DNA of 64,000 bases. Source: Pseudolysobacter antarcticus. Its GTDB lineage: Bacteria > Pseudomonadota > Gammaproteobacteria > Xanthomonadales > Rhodanobacteraceae. Position 1 is the stretch's first letter, and each line of letters begins with the position of its first letter. The stretch is from NCBI RefSeq assembly GCF_004168365.1, contig NZ_CP035704.1, positions 682,001 to 746,000 of the forward strand, written 5' to 3'. The notes under the pieces were generated by a model that did no database searches, was not told where the DNA came from, and worked only from the letters and a program-made list of their open reading frames with translations. Made by a program: the position numbers and the translations under genes. Of the stretch, positions 27,964-37,062 are shown piece after piece.

Positions 27964-30456
27964 TCAAATTTTTGCGCGCTTCAGCCGCAGCGCATTGCTG
28001 ATGACCGAGACGGATGAAAAGCTCATTGCCAGGGCCGCAATCATCGGGCTGAGAAGCCAGCCGAAAAACGGGTAAAGCACCCCGGCTGCAAGGGGAATAC
28101 CCAAGACGTTGTAGGCGAAGGCGAAGGTCAGATTCTGGTGAATGTTGCGCACCGCGGCCAATGCTAAGCGACGAGCACGCAGGATGCCCGCAAGCTCGCC
28201 CTTGACCAGCGTGATCTGCGCGCTTTCCTTGGCGATATCCGATCCGTTGCCCATGGCGATGCCGACATCGGCGGCAGCGAGTGCGGGTGCGTCGTTGACC
28301 CCATCGCCGGCCATCGCCACGTGTGCGCCCGCTGCTTTCGCTGCCGCTATCCAGTCGGCTTTATTCGCGGGTGTCTGACTCGCGTGGTATTCGTCGATGC
28401 CCAGTTGTGTAGCCACCGCGTGCGCCGTCACCTCGCTGTCACCGGTGAGCATGACCAGTCGAAGTTTTTCGGCCTGCAACGCGGCCAGGGTCTGGCGTGT
28501 GTCCTGTTTGATCGGATCCTGCACTGCGACGCAGCCGACAAGATGGCCGTCCCGCGCCAGGAACATGACCGTTTTAGCTTGGCTGCGCAGCGCGTCCGCA
28601 CGGCTTGCCATCGGTGCCGGATCGGCGCCGATCGATTCCATCAGTGCGGCATTGCCCAAGGCGACGAGCGCAGTGCCGATCGTGCCACGAACACCTTGCC
28701 CAGTGACCGCGGCAAAATTGCTGACCTCGGGAGCCGCTATCCCGCGGCTTTTCGCACCGTCGATAATGGCGCGCGCCAAAGGATGTTCGCTCGCCGCCTC
28801 CAGCGCCACGGCGATGGTCAAGAGTTCGGATTCGGCAACGTCCGTTACTGTTAAGACATCGGTCAACACCGGTTTGCCTTCGGTCAGCGTGCCGGTTTTA
28901 TCGAGCACCAGCACATCCACATGTGCCAGTCCTTCGATGGCTGCCGCGTCACGAAACAAAACGCCCACCTCGGCACCGCGCCCACTGGCAACGGTGATGG
29001 AGATCGGCGTGGCCAGACCCAGTGCGCACGGACACGCAATGATCAGCACCGCGACGGCGTTCACGATGGCGTATGCCAGACGCGGCTCGGGACCCCAGAT
29101 CAGCCACGCGGCAAAGGTCAACAACGCAACCGCCACCACAGCCGGCACGAAAAATACCGAAACGCGATCAGCCAACTTTTGCAGGGGCGCTTTTGAGCGT
29201 TGCGCTTTGCTGACCAACTCGACAATTTGCGACAACACGGAATCGCTGCCGATACGATCCGCCCGAATTTTCAGGCTGCCCGTACCGTTCAGCGTGCCAC
29301 CCGTAGTGCGGTCATCGATGCGTTTTTCTACAGGGATGGGTTCGCCGGTCAGAAGCGATTCGTCGATGCTGCTGGTGCCATCGATCACTACGCCATCAAC
29401 CGGCACTTTTTCTCCGGGACGTACGCGCAAAATATCGCCCACCCGGACTTGATCGAGCGCGATGTCTTCTTCGCTGCCATCGGCGGCAATGCGACGCGCG
29501 GTCTTCGGCGCGAGATCGAGCAACCGGCGTATCGCCTCGGAGGTCTTTCCACGCGCGCGCAGCTCCAACCACTCACCCAACAGCACCAGCGCGACGATGA
29601 CGCCGGCTGATTCAAAGTAGACGCCGACCATGCCGTGCATATCCCGCATGGCGGGCGGAAACGCTGCTGGCAGGAACGTTGCTGCCAAACTGAAGCCGAA
29701 GGCGACCAGGACCCCCAGGCCGATCAGCGTGTACATGTTGGGCGAACCGATGAGAAGACCATTCCAGCCACGCCGGTAATAATTCGCGCCGGCCCACAGC
29801 ACAAGAGGGGCCGAGAGTGCGAGTTCAATCCAGCGCAGTATGTGTGCCGTGGTCTCGCCGAAATGCACGCCAAACAGATGCGGCCCCATCGCGATCAGAA
29901 GTAACGGAATGGCAAGTGCCGCCGAGACGAAGAATTTGCGCCGCACGGCATCAAGCTCGCTATCGTCCTGCTCGCTGCTCGGCGTCATCGGCTCCAGGGT
30001 CATGCCGCACTTGGGACAATTTCCTGGCCCGACCTGCTGAATTTCCGGATGCATCGGACACGTGTAAATGGTGCCAACGGCCACAGGCGGTTCCATCGGC
30101 TTGGGCGTGGCGTGGAGGTAGCGCGCTGGTTCAGCAACAAATTTGGCGCGGCATCCCGCCGAGCAAAAATAGAACGTTCGGCCGCTGTAGTTCGCATGGT
30201 GCGCCGAGGTCAGCGGATCGACTGGCATGCCACAGACGGGATCGCGTGCTTGCTCCGAAGTACCCGGGCCGCCTTTGGACGAGCAGCACGAATGCGCCGT
30301 CGTGATCGGTTTCACAGAGCCGGGGGGCTGCGATGTGGAGCTTGTGGGATGTGGCGTGCTGCACACAGGTTTACAACACGATCGCGTCGAGCGCTTGGCG
30401 ACGTCGCTGGACGCCGTTGGCGCGGCGGTCTGGGGTTTGATCGAGTGCAGGTTCAT
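27964..30456 (-). CDS. copA: copper-translocating P1B-type ATPase
   Basis: The start is the ATG at 30456 after AAGGAG (830 residues). The N terminus is not a classic CxxC HMA domain. It has a Cys-rich linker, a YHS domain ([10 protein letters not shown] then [11 protein letters not shown], about 70-110) and a heavy-metal-binding domain ([20 protein letters not shown], about 128-155). The pump core has [11 protein letters not shown] in TM6, DKTGTLTEG with the phosphorylated Asp, SEHPLA in the ATP-binding domain and [10 protein letters not shown]. It exports Cu(I)/Ag(I) to the periplasm, where CusCBA can take over. It overlaps the MerR-type regulator gene by ATGA and shares its promoter. Confidence 0.93.
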   Translation of the reverse strand: MNLHSIKPQTAAPTASSDVAKRSTRSCCKPVCSTPHPTSSTSQPPGSVKPITTAHSCCSSKGGPGTSEQARDPVCGMPVDPLTSAHHANYSGRTFYFCSAGCRAKFVAEPARYLHATPKPMEPPVAVGTIYTCPMHPEIQQVGPGNCPKCGMTLEPMTPSSEQDDSELDAVRRKFFVSAALAIPLLLIAMGPHLFGVHFGETTAHILRWIELALSAPLVLWAGANYYRRGWNGLLIGSPNMYTLIGLGVLVAFGFSLAATFLPAAFPPAMRDMHGMVGVYFESAGVIVALVLLGEWLELRARGKTSEAIRRLLDLAPKTARRIAADGSEEDIALDQVRVGDILRVRPGEKVPVDGVVIDGTSSIDESLLTGEPIPVEKRIDDRTTGGTLNGTGSLKIRADRIGSDSVLSQIVELVSKAQRSKAPLQKLADRVSVFFVPAVVAVALLTFAAWLIWGPEPRLAYAIVNAVAVLIIACPCALGLATPISITVASGRGAEVGVLFRDAAAIEGLAHVDVLVLDKTGTLTEGKPVLTDVLTVTDVAESELLTIAVALEAASEHPLARAIIDGAKSRGIAAPEVSNFAAVTGQGVRGTIGTALVALGNAALMESIGADPAPMASRADALRSQAKTVMFLARDGHLVGCVAVQDPIKQDTRQTLAALQAEKLRLVMLTGDSEVTAHAVATQLGIDEYHASQTPANKADWIAAAKAAGAHVAMAGDGVNDAPALAAADVGIAMGNGSDIAKESAQITLVKGELAGILRARRLALAAVRNIHQNLTFAFAYNVLGIPLAAGVLYPFFGWLLSPMIAALAMSFSSVSVISNALRLKRAKI

Positions 30457-30863
30457 ACATTCTCCTTGTGGGTGAGCGCGCCCAGAATGGGACACGCCTC
30501 CAAATTCCCTTCTCCCGGGCATGCGGCAATCAACTGATGCAGTCCACGGCGCACTCGCTGCAATTCGCGGATACGATGATCGATATCTGCCAGACGCGAT
30601 TCGGCGCGCGCCTTAATGCCACGCACGCCACGCTCGCGATCCGTGGACAGCGTGAGCAGGTCACGAATCTCATCCAGCGTGAAGCCCAATGCCTTGGCGT
30701 GGCGAATGAAACTCACGCGCTGCACGTCCGAGGCGTCGTAGTTCCGGTATCCCGACGCCAAGCGTGTGGCTGCTGGTAACAGGCGGGTCCGCTCGTAGTA
30801 GCGGACGGTATCAATTCCGACACCGGCACGTTTCGCCATTTCACCGATCGAATAGCTGGCCAT
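30453..30863 (-). CDS. cueR: MerR-family copper-responsive activator (CueR-like)
   Basis: The 136-residue regulator starts at the ATG at 30863 after AAGGA. It has the MerR winged helix ([20 protein letters not shown]) followed by a dimerisation helix and a C-terminal metal loop [13 protein letters not shown]. The two cysteines are separated by eight residues; E. coli CueR has seven and ZntR nine. The residue where ZntR-type sensors have cysteine is not cysteine here, favouring a monovalent metal. It should activate its own operon with copA by untwisting the 19-20-bp spacer promoter found upstream. Confidence 0.85.
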   Translation of the reverse strand: MASYSIGEMAKRAGVGIDTVRYYERTRLLPAATRLASGYRNYDASDVQRVSFIRHAKALGFTLDEIRDLLTLSTDRERGVRGIKARAESRLADIDHRIRELQRVRRGLHQLIAACPGEGNLEACPILGALTHKENV

Positions 30864-30893
30864 TTCGGTCCCTTCCTTCAAACACGAGGGCTA

Positions 30894-30925
30894 AGGCTAA
30901 ACCTTGGACTAGAGTCCAGAGTCAA
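30894..30925 (-). promoter_or_regulatory. MerR-type promoter with operator dyad
   Basis: On the minus strand the -35 box TTGACT (30925-30920) and -10 box TAGCCT (30899-30894) are 20 bp apart (19 if TTAGCC is used), the long spacing typical of MerR-activated promoters. Between them lies the perfect 14-bp dyad TGGACTAGAGTCCA (30905-30918). It is about 30 bp upstream of the regulator start. Confidence 0.88.
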
Positions 30926-30996
30926 TAGCCATTTCTTCAGTGCGCATCGGGGGATGCCATTGCGGATGCATAGGTTGCAAACGTTGCCCGCAATGC

Positions 30997-31190
30997 CTAG
31001 GTCGATTGCCAACGGATGGCGATAATTTTCCAGGCGCCATTCTGTTGTTTCAGCGTCAGCATTTCGCTGCTCCGCGTGATGCGCGTTTGGCCTTTTTCGG
31101 TCTGCCGTAAATCGGTTTCGCTGCCGATCGTGGCAGTCTCACCCATCGAGCGGGAGTCAAGCGAGATGGGGGGCTTTGGACCAATTTACC
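30997..31190 (-). pseudogene. 3' fragment of an NTF2/SnoaL-like gene
   Basis: The minus strand reads about 60 codons ending in EMLTLKQQNGAWKIIAIRWQ and a stop at 30997. That C-terminal pattern is typical of SnoaL/DUF4440-like NTF2-fold proteins (usually 120-160 residues). A stop codon interrupts the frame upstream and no ribosome site is present. An internal ATG at 31146 could express only 49 residues. It is probably a truncated relic left by rearrangement beside the copper operon. Confidence 0.6.
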
Positions 31191-31271
31191 GAAATGAGCA
31201 GTCACGGAGTCTTCAGATTTCTGTTGGCCCGAAAACATTTCATCCGACAAACCTTGAGTGCAGAACTCGTT

Positions 31272-32204
31272 TTACCTGAACAATAATTGCTCGCCCGAAG
31301 GCTCGACCTGCTTATCTTCTTGGACTTCTAGAGTGGGCATTGGCATACGAAAAGTGAAGCAGGTTTGCGTCGCTTGTGATGAGACAGTCAGCGTTCCGCC
31401 GTGCGACTTGGTAATTTCAGCGGCGATATAAAGTCCCAACCCAAGCCCCGGATCTTGAGTGTTGTCCGCCCCGTGAGAAAAAGGCTCGAATAACCTCGCT
31501 AACCTATCAGCCGGGATGGTGGGGCCGCCGTTGGTAACGGACATCTCAAACGTCTTGTCGCAACTATGTATCCGTACCTTCACTTGCTGATCTGCAGCGC
31601 CGTGGGTAACTGCGTTCGTCAACAAATTGGCGAGCAACTGAGCCAATCGTCGGCGGTCGCACGTGACCGGGAAAACGATACTAATATCGCTTGAGATGTC
31701 ACGCTCAGCGTAGACCGACTGAACCTCCGCGATGACATGTCGTAGTTCATCAGCCAATCCATCCTCTTGCCGAAGGGAGAGCGGAATGCCATCGCCGAGT
31801 CGACCGCGTGCAAAATCCAGAATATTCTGAACAAGCTCGGTCATTCGACCGCAGCTACGTTCAATTCGAGCTATGGCGTCAGTTGATGGTGCATCGGCTA
31901 CTGTTTGCCGGAGCTGGTAGGTACCGAAGCCGATGGATTGCAATGAATTTCGCAAGTCATGCCCCAGCACCGCAATGAATCGCTCGCGCATCTTCGCGCG
32001 TTCGCCAGCGTCGAGGAGCGCTTGATCACTTTGCTTGAGCAAATCTTCGGTATCGCGTTGGGTTGCCGCCAATGCTACGAGTGCCCCCCGGATTTCCGAG
32101 AAACTGGGTTGCTCGATTGGGACCAACGGTGCAACGTAAAGTGCTGGGAACAACTTGCCGCCCAGTCGTCCGACCGGGTGGGCAACAATGGATTGCTCTA
32201 ACAT
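31272..32204 (-). CDS. soluble sensor histidine kinase
   Basis: From the ATG at 32204 the product has 310 residues. The phosphoacceptor box is FIAVLGHDLRNSLQSI with His82. The ATPase domain has an N box (LLANLLTNAVTHG, about 190-202) and a glycine-rich lid GLGLGLYIAAEI. The N-terminal 70 residues have no membrane helix or clear sensor domain, only a coiled segment (TQRDTEDLLKQSDQALLDAG). No response regulator is adjacent, so the partner is unknown. The frame opens at 32270, but those extra codons are unlikely to be used. Confidence 0.82.
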   Translation of the reverse strand: MLEQSIVAHPVGRLGGKLFPALYVAPLVPIEQPSFSEIRGALVALAATQRDTEDLLKQSDQALLDAGERAKMRERFIAVLGHDLRNSLQSIGFGTYQLRQTVADAPSTDAIARIERSCGRMTELVQNILDFARGRLGDGIPLSLRQEDGLADELRHVIAEVQSVYAERDISSDISIVFPVTCDRRRLAQLLANLLTNAVTHGAADQQVKVRIHSCDKTFEMSVTNGGPTIPADRLARLFEPFSHGADNTQDPGLGLGLYIAAEITKSHGGTLTVSSQATQTCFTFRMPMPTLEVQEDKQVEPSGEQLLFR

Positions 32205-32675
32205 GACAAATCCCGTTTTACGGATGGGCGTCGGACAAAAGCCGAGTTCAATCTTGCAGGGGTATTGCAAAGATTACCGATCCCGAGAGGTGAGCGTATC
32301 TCGGACGTCATTGCTCGATCTGTACGCTGACGCACATAAGTGAAAGCTTCGTGAGGGTGGTCGTGCTATCTATGTTTTCGGCCCGAGGCCACCTTCGTAA
32401 CGCCCCGCGAGGACGCCACCCAAGACCACAAAATGGAAGCCGCGCACTACGCGCATGCGGACTACATCAATACCAAGCATCACCCGGACGAAGCGACCCC
32501 AGCACTCCGCCGAAAATCATTGCGATAGAACCGCCAAGCAAATCTCGCCGTTAAGGCCCGCATTTGCGGAGCTCAAGGTTTCGGCTTGACTAGAAATCCC
32601 TCCTCGCGACCTAAATGCAGTGGTTTGCCGCGTAAAGGTGCGCGTCATCAAGACAGATGAGGGATAAGCAGCCTG
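32205..32675. other. intergenic with a possible coding remnant
   Basis: Most of this stretch has no gene. One frame reads protein-like for about 40 codons before a stop near 32527 (for example KMEAAHYAHADYINTKHH, with an ATG at 32433) but lacks a ribosome site and full length. It could be a decayed gene. Confidence 0.35.
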
Positions 32676-33479
32676 CTAGACGTTTTTTCTCATCATCAAC
32701 ACGCCTGCCGACACGAGCACGAGGGCCAGCAACAGCAAAAACGCGGGCGAAAGTATTGGCAGTACGGTAGGGACCGACGAGAAAATGGGACCGGAGACCG
32801 GCCCACCGGCGCATACGGTGACATGGCTGTTGTCCAGGGTCACCGCACCATTTCGTGCCAACACTCTTCCTGACACATTTGCGCCGGTGTTCAAGGTGGC
32901 ACTGGAAAGCGCGACAATGCTTCCCTGCAGCGCGGTACCCGTCCCTAGAGTCGCGGAGCTGCCGACTTGCCAGAAAACCCCACAAGGCGATGCGCTGTTG
33001 ATCAACACGACGGACGCGGCGCTCGCTGTTGTCAAAGTGCTGCCAATCTTGAAAACGAAAACTGCATTGGGATTGCTTTGACCATCCAAGGTGAGCGTGC
33101 CCGTCAGCTGAGCAGAGGTGGAAAAGCAATAGACGCCTGGGATCAGCGTCTTGCCGCCCAAGTCCTGACCGGTCAGGTCGGTGTTGCAAGGCGCACTGGC
33201 CAGATTGTTGTAAGTAGTTGTGAGGTCAGTCTGGGCCGAGCCCGCAATCGTATCGGCGGCGTGGATCGTCCCTCCTGTCACGATTCCAGGGGGGAAGCCG
33301 GTGACCGCGCTGCCCGGTGATACGCCAAGATTGCCGTTAATCACGGTAGGCGTAGCGGTATTGGTCACCGTCGAGCCGCCCAGCACCGCAAAGGAGCTAA
33401 GTTGGGCCCATGCAGGCAATGAGCTGCAAAGCAGCATGGCAATTCCGAACGCGAGCCTGCTTGCACATTTCCTTTTCAT
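32676..33479 (-). CDS. DUF3494 ice-binding-like protein with C-terminal anchor
   Basis: The 267-residue product has a signal peptide ending at SSLPAWA. It then has the DUF3494 ice-binding fold pattern (FAVLGGSTVTNT; NGNLGVSPGSAVTGFP; LTLDGQSNPNAVFVFKIGS; GSIVALSSATLNTGANVSGR). The last 35 residues are a hydrophobic helix followed by basic residues (PILSPAFLLLLALVLVSAGV, MMRKN), similar in layout to IPTL/PEP-CTERM sorting tails. It may be anchored or processed at the surface. Family members bind ice or act as adhesins; the ice-binding activity of this one is not established. Confidence 0.85.
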   Translation of the reverse strand: MKRKCASRLAFGIAMLLCSSLPAWAQLSSFAVLGGSTVTNTATPTVINGNLGVSPGSAVTGFPPGIVTGGTIHAADTIAGSAQTDLTTTYNNLASAPCNTDLTGQDLGGKTLIPGVYCFSTSAQLTGTLTLDGQSNPNAVFVFKIGSTLTTASAASVVLINSASPCGVFWQVGSSATLGTGTALQGSIVALSSATLNTGANVSGRVLARNGAVTLDNSHVTVCAGGPVSGPIFSSVPTVLPILSPAFLLLLALVLVSAGVLMMRKNV

Positions 33480-34123
33480 TTAGTAGCTCTTCCAAAATGA
33501 CTCAGATAGACATGCGCTTCGGATTACCCACACTCACCGTACCGGCTCGGATTAGATTCCACGCTTAAGATTTGCACAAACACACCATACCTTGGAATCA
33601 ATCTGCAATCTGTGCGGCAGCGTACATTGTGGGAAGGTCTAAATACGGCACATATCGTTTGTCCTCGTTGGGGGAATGATCCCCTATCGAGGTGTCCGTT
33701 AGAATTAGACCAGTACAGCCGGCGTTCAAGCTGACATCAGGGGATGTTCCGCACGCTGGCCAATACTGCCGGCGCTATCTCGACGATGACATCGAAAACA
33801 GGTGGCCTGGCGATCACAGTGTGGGCATACCCACGGTGAGTTGCATTGGGGTATGCCAAACGCGGCGCGGCGATCTGCATCTGGGAATTTCTGCGGGAGC
33901 CTCGATAAGTCACCGCTTGAGCTATTCGCGCTGCATGCGGCATGCTTATACATGGTTCTATTATCAAGAACTGAAAGAGGGCGCGGGATCTATGCCAAGC
34001 AGGCCGAGGCCGAAGGAATGGAGTAAAAAAAGAAACGTAACTGCGCTCACGGTCCGGTTGCAATGGGTGGCGTGCTCGTCGCGAGCGCGAACAAATTACC
34101 GCTGTTTACTTGAGGAGATAAGC
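33480..34123. other. long non-coding stretch
   Basis: Upstream of 34124 an open frame runs from 33692, but it is not protein-like before the ATG at 34124. The stretch contains copy B of the 46-bp repeat (33718-33763) and AT-rich DNA near 33480-33660 that should hold the DUF3494 gene promoter. Confidence 0.4.
33718..33763 (+). repeat. 46-bp dispersed repeat, copy B
   Basis: Same orientation and nearly identical to 18455-18500 (differences at about three to four positions). It lies in non-coding DNA about 360 bp upstream of the small gene at 34124. Confidence 0.7.
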
Positions 34124-34333
34124 ATGTCAATCGAGACGAGTGGACGATCCTCTATCGAGGCCTTATTCATCGAGCACGAGGGTCGCGATCCGACCCTTTT
34201 GTCGTCACCGGGCGGGCTTATCGACGCCTTAGTCAGTTCACTGGATGCCTTGAGCGCATTTCGGGCGATCAGCCCCTTGGAGCAGAGCTATATTACCTAT
34301 CGGCGTGATGCCAAGATTCCCGGCAGAGACTGA
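34124..34333 (+). CDS. small protein of unknown function
   Basis: A strong ribosome site (TTGAGGAGATAAGC) precedes the ATG. The 69-residue product (starting MSIETSGRSSIEALF) is acidic to neutral with no membrane segment or known motif. Its stop TGA is immediately followed by the ATG of the glycine-rich protein gene, so the two are co-transcribed and probably translationally linked. Confidence 0.65.
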   Translation: MSIETSGRSSIEALFIEHEGRDPTLLSSPGGLIDALVSSLDALSAFRAISPLEQSYITYRRDAKIPGRD

Positions 34334-36262
34334 ATGTTCAGACTTCCCAAGAGACTTACTAAATGCGTTTGCACTTCGCATCTGGATATGGGGCGTGTGA
34401 GGCCGCTATCCCGCAAGCATGCCCCTCAGCTAGTTTTGGTCGTGCTCGCCCTAGTATTTTGCATGTCTTCGGCAGTGCATGCGACTCAGATTGGCTGCGC
34501 TGGCACGACGGGCGACAGCGGAGGCTTGATAGAGGCAATCACCAACGCGAACGACAGCGTTAGCGGTGCCGATACTATCGAGCTCGCTCCGCTATGTACC
34601 TATACATTCAGCGTTGCAGATAACTGGTGGTATGGCCCCAACGCGCTTCCACCGATTGCATCGACCATCGTCATCAATGGTAATGGCGCCACTTTGCAAG
34701 CTACACATGTTGGCGACCCGACGCCGATGACAGTAAATGCATTTCGTTTCTTTTATGTCTCCGGCGGTCTCGAATTACGCGCCGGTAGCTTGACTCTCAA
34801 TGATCTAACGCTGAGTGGCGGCTATGCCAAGGGAGGCGATAGCTGGACGAGAGGCGGAGGCGGCGGTGCCGGCATGGGCGGGGCTATCTTCAATCAGGGT
34901 CGACTCACACTCGCGGCAGTCACCTTGACTGGCAACGTCGCGCAGGGTGGAACCAACGTCATGAAAGCATTAACCGGAACCTATGGAGCGGCGTATGGCG
35001 GTGGCGGTATGGGTGAGGATGCACCCATCGATGGCGACAGTGGCAACGGTGGTGGATTTGGCGGTAGCTTTAGCGGTGTCGGTGGCCTAGGGGCCCCTAT
35101 CGGGCAATCAGGTGGCGGCGGAGGCGGCGGATTTATCACGGGGTCAAACGGCAATGGATCCACGGGAGGTGGTATGGGCGCCCTTGGCAATGGTTCTGCG
35201 GATGGTGGCGATGGCGGTTCTGGCAGGACAGGTGCTGGTGCGGGCGGTGATTTTGGCACCGGCGGTCACCGTGGCGATATTCCTACCAATAATGGCAGTC
35301 CAGGCGGCGGCGGCGGAGGCGGAGGTATCGGCGGTGGCGGTGGGAGTTCAGGAGCTTTTTTGTCGGATGGCGGCGGCGGTGGTTTCGGCGGCGGCGGTGG
35401 TGGTGGCTACGAAGATTTCATTTACGGGATAGGTGGTGTTGGCGGTTTTGGCGGTGGCGGCGGCGGTAGCATCACCGGCGCTGAAGCGGTGCAAGGTGGT
35501 TTCGGCGGCGGATATGGATTCGCCGAAAGAGGCGGGAGCGGAAGCGGGATGGGCGGCGCAATCTTCAATCATGCAGGAACTGTCGACCTGACCAATGTCA
35601 GCATCAGTGGGAACGCAGCCAATGGAGGTGCAGGCGGTGATGGATCCGGTATAGGCGGCGCAATCTTCAATCTCAATGGTGCGGTCAGCATGAATTTTTG
35701 CACGATCGCAGCCAATAGCGTGTCAGGCACCAACGGCAACGACGCGAGCACAGGGGCCAGCGATAGCGCTATCTACTCGCTGGCGTATGGCAACGTGATC
35801 CAGAACGGTTCAGCAAGTGCAGCCTCGCTCCGCATTGCTAACAGCATCGTGTATGGCAACGGCAGCGCGACCAACGACGTTGCAAACAATGTCGTCCCAG
35901 GTACGCTTGCAACTAACTCAGGCAATACAGCCACGGTCACATACGTCGGCGCGAATATCATAGATTCGTTCGGAAATTTTGGGTTGGCAAGCAGCGTTGG
36001 CTCGCCCCCTATGACAAATGATCCGAAACTTGAGCCGTTGCAAAACAATGGTGGTAACACGCAAACGATGGCGCTACAGGCAGACAGCCCGGCCATTGAT
36101 GCAGCAATCCCCTGCGCACATTTGCCGGCGACCGATCAGCGAGGGAACGCGCGTATCTGGGGTTCTGCACCTGATTTAGGGGCATATGAGTACGGGTCAT
36201 CGCCAGGAAGAAATGACGATATTTTTCGCGCTGGATTCGATAGCACCTACAACTGTCCGTGA
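34334..36262 (+). CDS. secreted glycine-rich beta-helix protein, choice-of-anchor Q type
   Basis: The 642-residue protein has an extended basic N terminus and a signal peptide (LVLVVLALVFCMSSAVHA); an in-frame ATG at 34388 is an alternative start. A beta-helix segment with GGAIFNQGRLTLAAVTLTGN is followed by about 220 residues dominated by glycine. More beta-helix coils (GGAIFNHAG; GGAIFNLNGAV) follow, then LQNNGGNTQTMALQADSPAI of the choice-of-anchor Q type. The C terminus carries DDIFRAGFD followed by seven residues. It is a paralogue, in its N-terminal half, of the protein at 10633-12561. Probable surface or matrix protein. Confidence 0.8.
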   Translation: MFRLPKRLTKCVCTSHLDMGRVRPLSRKHAPQLVLVVLALVFCMSSAVHATQIGCAGTTGDSGGLIEAITNANDSVSGADTIELAPLCTYTFSVADNWWYGPNALPPIASTIVINGNGATLQATHVGDPTPMTVNAFRFFYVSGGLELRAGSLTLNDLTLSGGYAKGGDSWTRGGGGGAGMGGAIFNQGRLTLAAVTLTGNVAQGGTNVMKALTGTYGAAYGGGGMGEDAPIDGDSGNGGGFGGSFSGVGGLGAPIGQSGGGGGGGFITGSNGNGSTGGGMGALGNGSADGGDGGSGRTGAGAGGDFGTGGHRGDIPTNNGSPGGGGGGGGIGGGGGSSGAFLSDGGGGGFGGGGGGGYEDFIYGIGGVGGFGGGGGGSITGAEAVQGGFGGGYGFAERGGSGSGMGGAIFNHAGTVDLTNVSISGNAANGGAGGDGSGIGGAIFNLNGAVSMNFCTIAANSVSGTNGNDASTGASDSAIYSLAYGNVIQNGSASAASLRIANSIVYGNGSATNDVANNVVPGTLATNSGNTATVTYVGANIIDSFGNFGLASSVGSPPMTNDPKLEPLQNNGGNTQTMALQADSPAIDAAIPCAHLPATDQRGNARIWGSAPDLGAYEYGSSPGRNDDIFRAGFDSTYNCP

Positions 36263-36317
36263 ACTAGATTTGCAGAGAAGCCCCGGGCCACGTCTTCCAA
36301 TGGTTGTGTCGAAATAA

Positions 36318-36548
36318 GGCTCGGGCATACTTCGTGTAAATCTCACGACCCTTGCTGAAAAGGGGTTGGTCGAACTCGGCGGGGAAAATCCGCAGCGGAC
36401 GTTGACGAGCGATGAACTCTCCAACGCGATGGCCAAAGGCCATGCCGTGACGCAGGCGCGCACGCGCATGCTGGAAACCCTCTATTTGGCGTATCGGCGC
36501 GATGATCAGACCTTGCGGTCACTCGACCATTTGCCTGCACCGAAGTGA
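36318..36548 (+). pseudogene. 3' gene fragment, unknown family
   Basis: After a stop at 36315 the frame reads VNLTTLAEKGLVELGGENPQ and continues protein-like to a stop at 36548, about 75 codons, with no ATG or ribosome site; a TTG at 36366 could start only 60 residues. It looks like the C-terminal part of a helical protein, perhaps a regulator. It is probably a relic. Confidence 0.4.
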
Positions 36549-36587
36549 GGTGTTGCCTGGCGATCGGTGCGATCGCCAGGCAACACC
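36549..36587. terminator. 18-bp perfect hairpin between convergent genes
   Basis: GGTGTTGCCTGGCGATCG and its exact complement are separated by GTG. The hairpin starts right after the stop of the fragment at 36548 and lies 18 bp past the stop of the HU-like gene on the other strand. It probably acts as a bidirectional terminator or mRNA 3'-end stabiliser. It has no T tract. Confidence 0.6.
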
Positions 36588-36605
36588 CGAGCCATCGCGT
36601 CCGGA

Positions 36606-36962
36606 TCAGCCGGCGGCGTCCTTGAGTTTCTTCAGCGTGCGTACCTTCATTTTCATGCTGGCCGGCTTGGCCGCAAACCAGCGCTCTTCCTTGGTGAACG
36701 GATCTACGCCCTTGCGCTTGGGTTTGGCGGCCACGGCATGGGCCGTGATCTTGAGCAGGCCGGGCAGGGTGAAATGGCCCGCGCCTTTCTTGTGCAGCGA
36801 ACCAGTGATGGCATGCTCAAGTGACGTCAGCACGGCACGCACGCCCTTGGCATCCACACCGCTGTCGCTCGCCAGATGCGCGATGAGCGCTGTCTTGGTC
36901 AATACATCGGTAATCGGTTTGCGCGCGGATACTTTTGCGGCGATCTTCTTGGTCGTTGCCAT
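36606..36962 (-). CDS. HU/IHF-family-like DNA-binding protein
   Basis: The start is the ATG at 36962 after GAGGA (118 residues). A lysine-rich N-terminal tail (MATTKKIAAKVSARK) precedes an HU-like core: LTKTALIAHLASDSGVDAKG (helices 1-2) and GHFTLPGLLKITAHAVAAKP (the beta arm region). The C terminus is again basic (MKMKVRTLKKLKDAAG). It belongs to an HU-related group annotated as HU family DNA-binding proteins in Burkholderia and Xanthomonas relatives. It probably compacts or bends DNA. Confidence 0.85.
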   Translation of the reverse strand: MATTKKIAAKVSARKPITDVLTKTALIAHLASDSGVDAKGVRAVLTSLEHAITGSLHKKGAGHFTLPGLLKITAHAVAAKPKRKGVDPFTKEERWFAAKPASMKMKVRTLKKLKDAAG

Positions 36963-37062
36963 CGGTATTTTCTTCCTCGATTGAAAGGGGAGTTGCGAGA
37001 GCGAGTGTAAAGCCAAATTCCGGTGACGACACACGCACGCCGGGTGCATGCGTAGGCGCTGC

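Noticed and set aside
28397-29452. Plus-strand frame of 351 codons opposite copA
   Set aside because: Ser/Thr/Ala-rich shadow of the ATPase gene.
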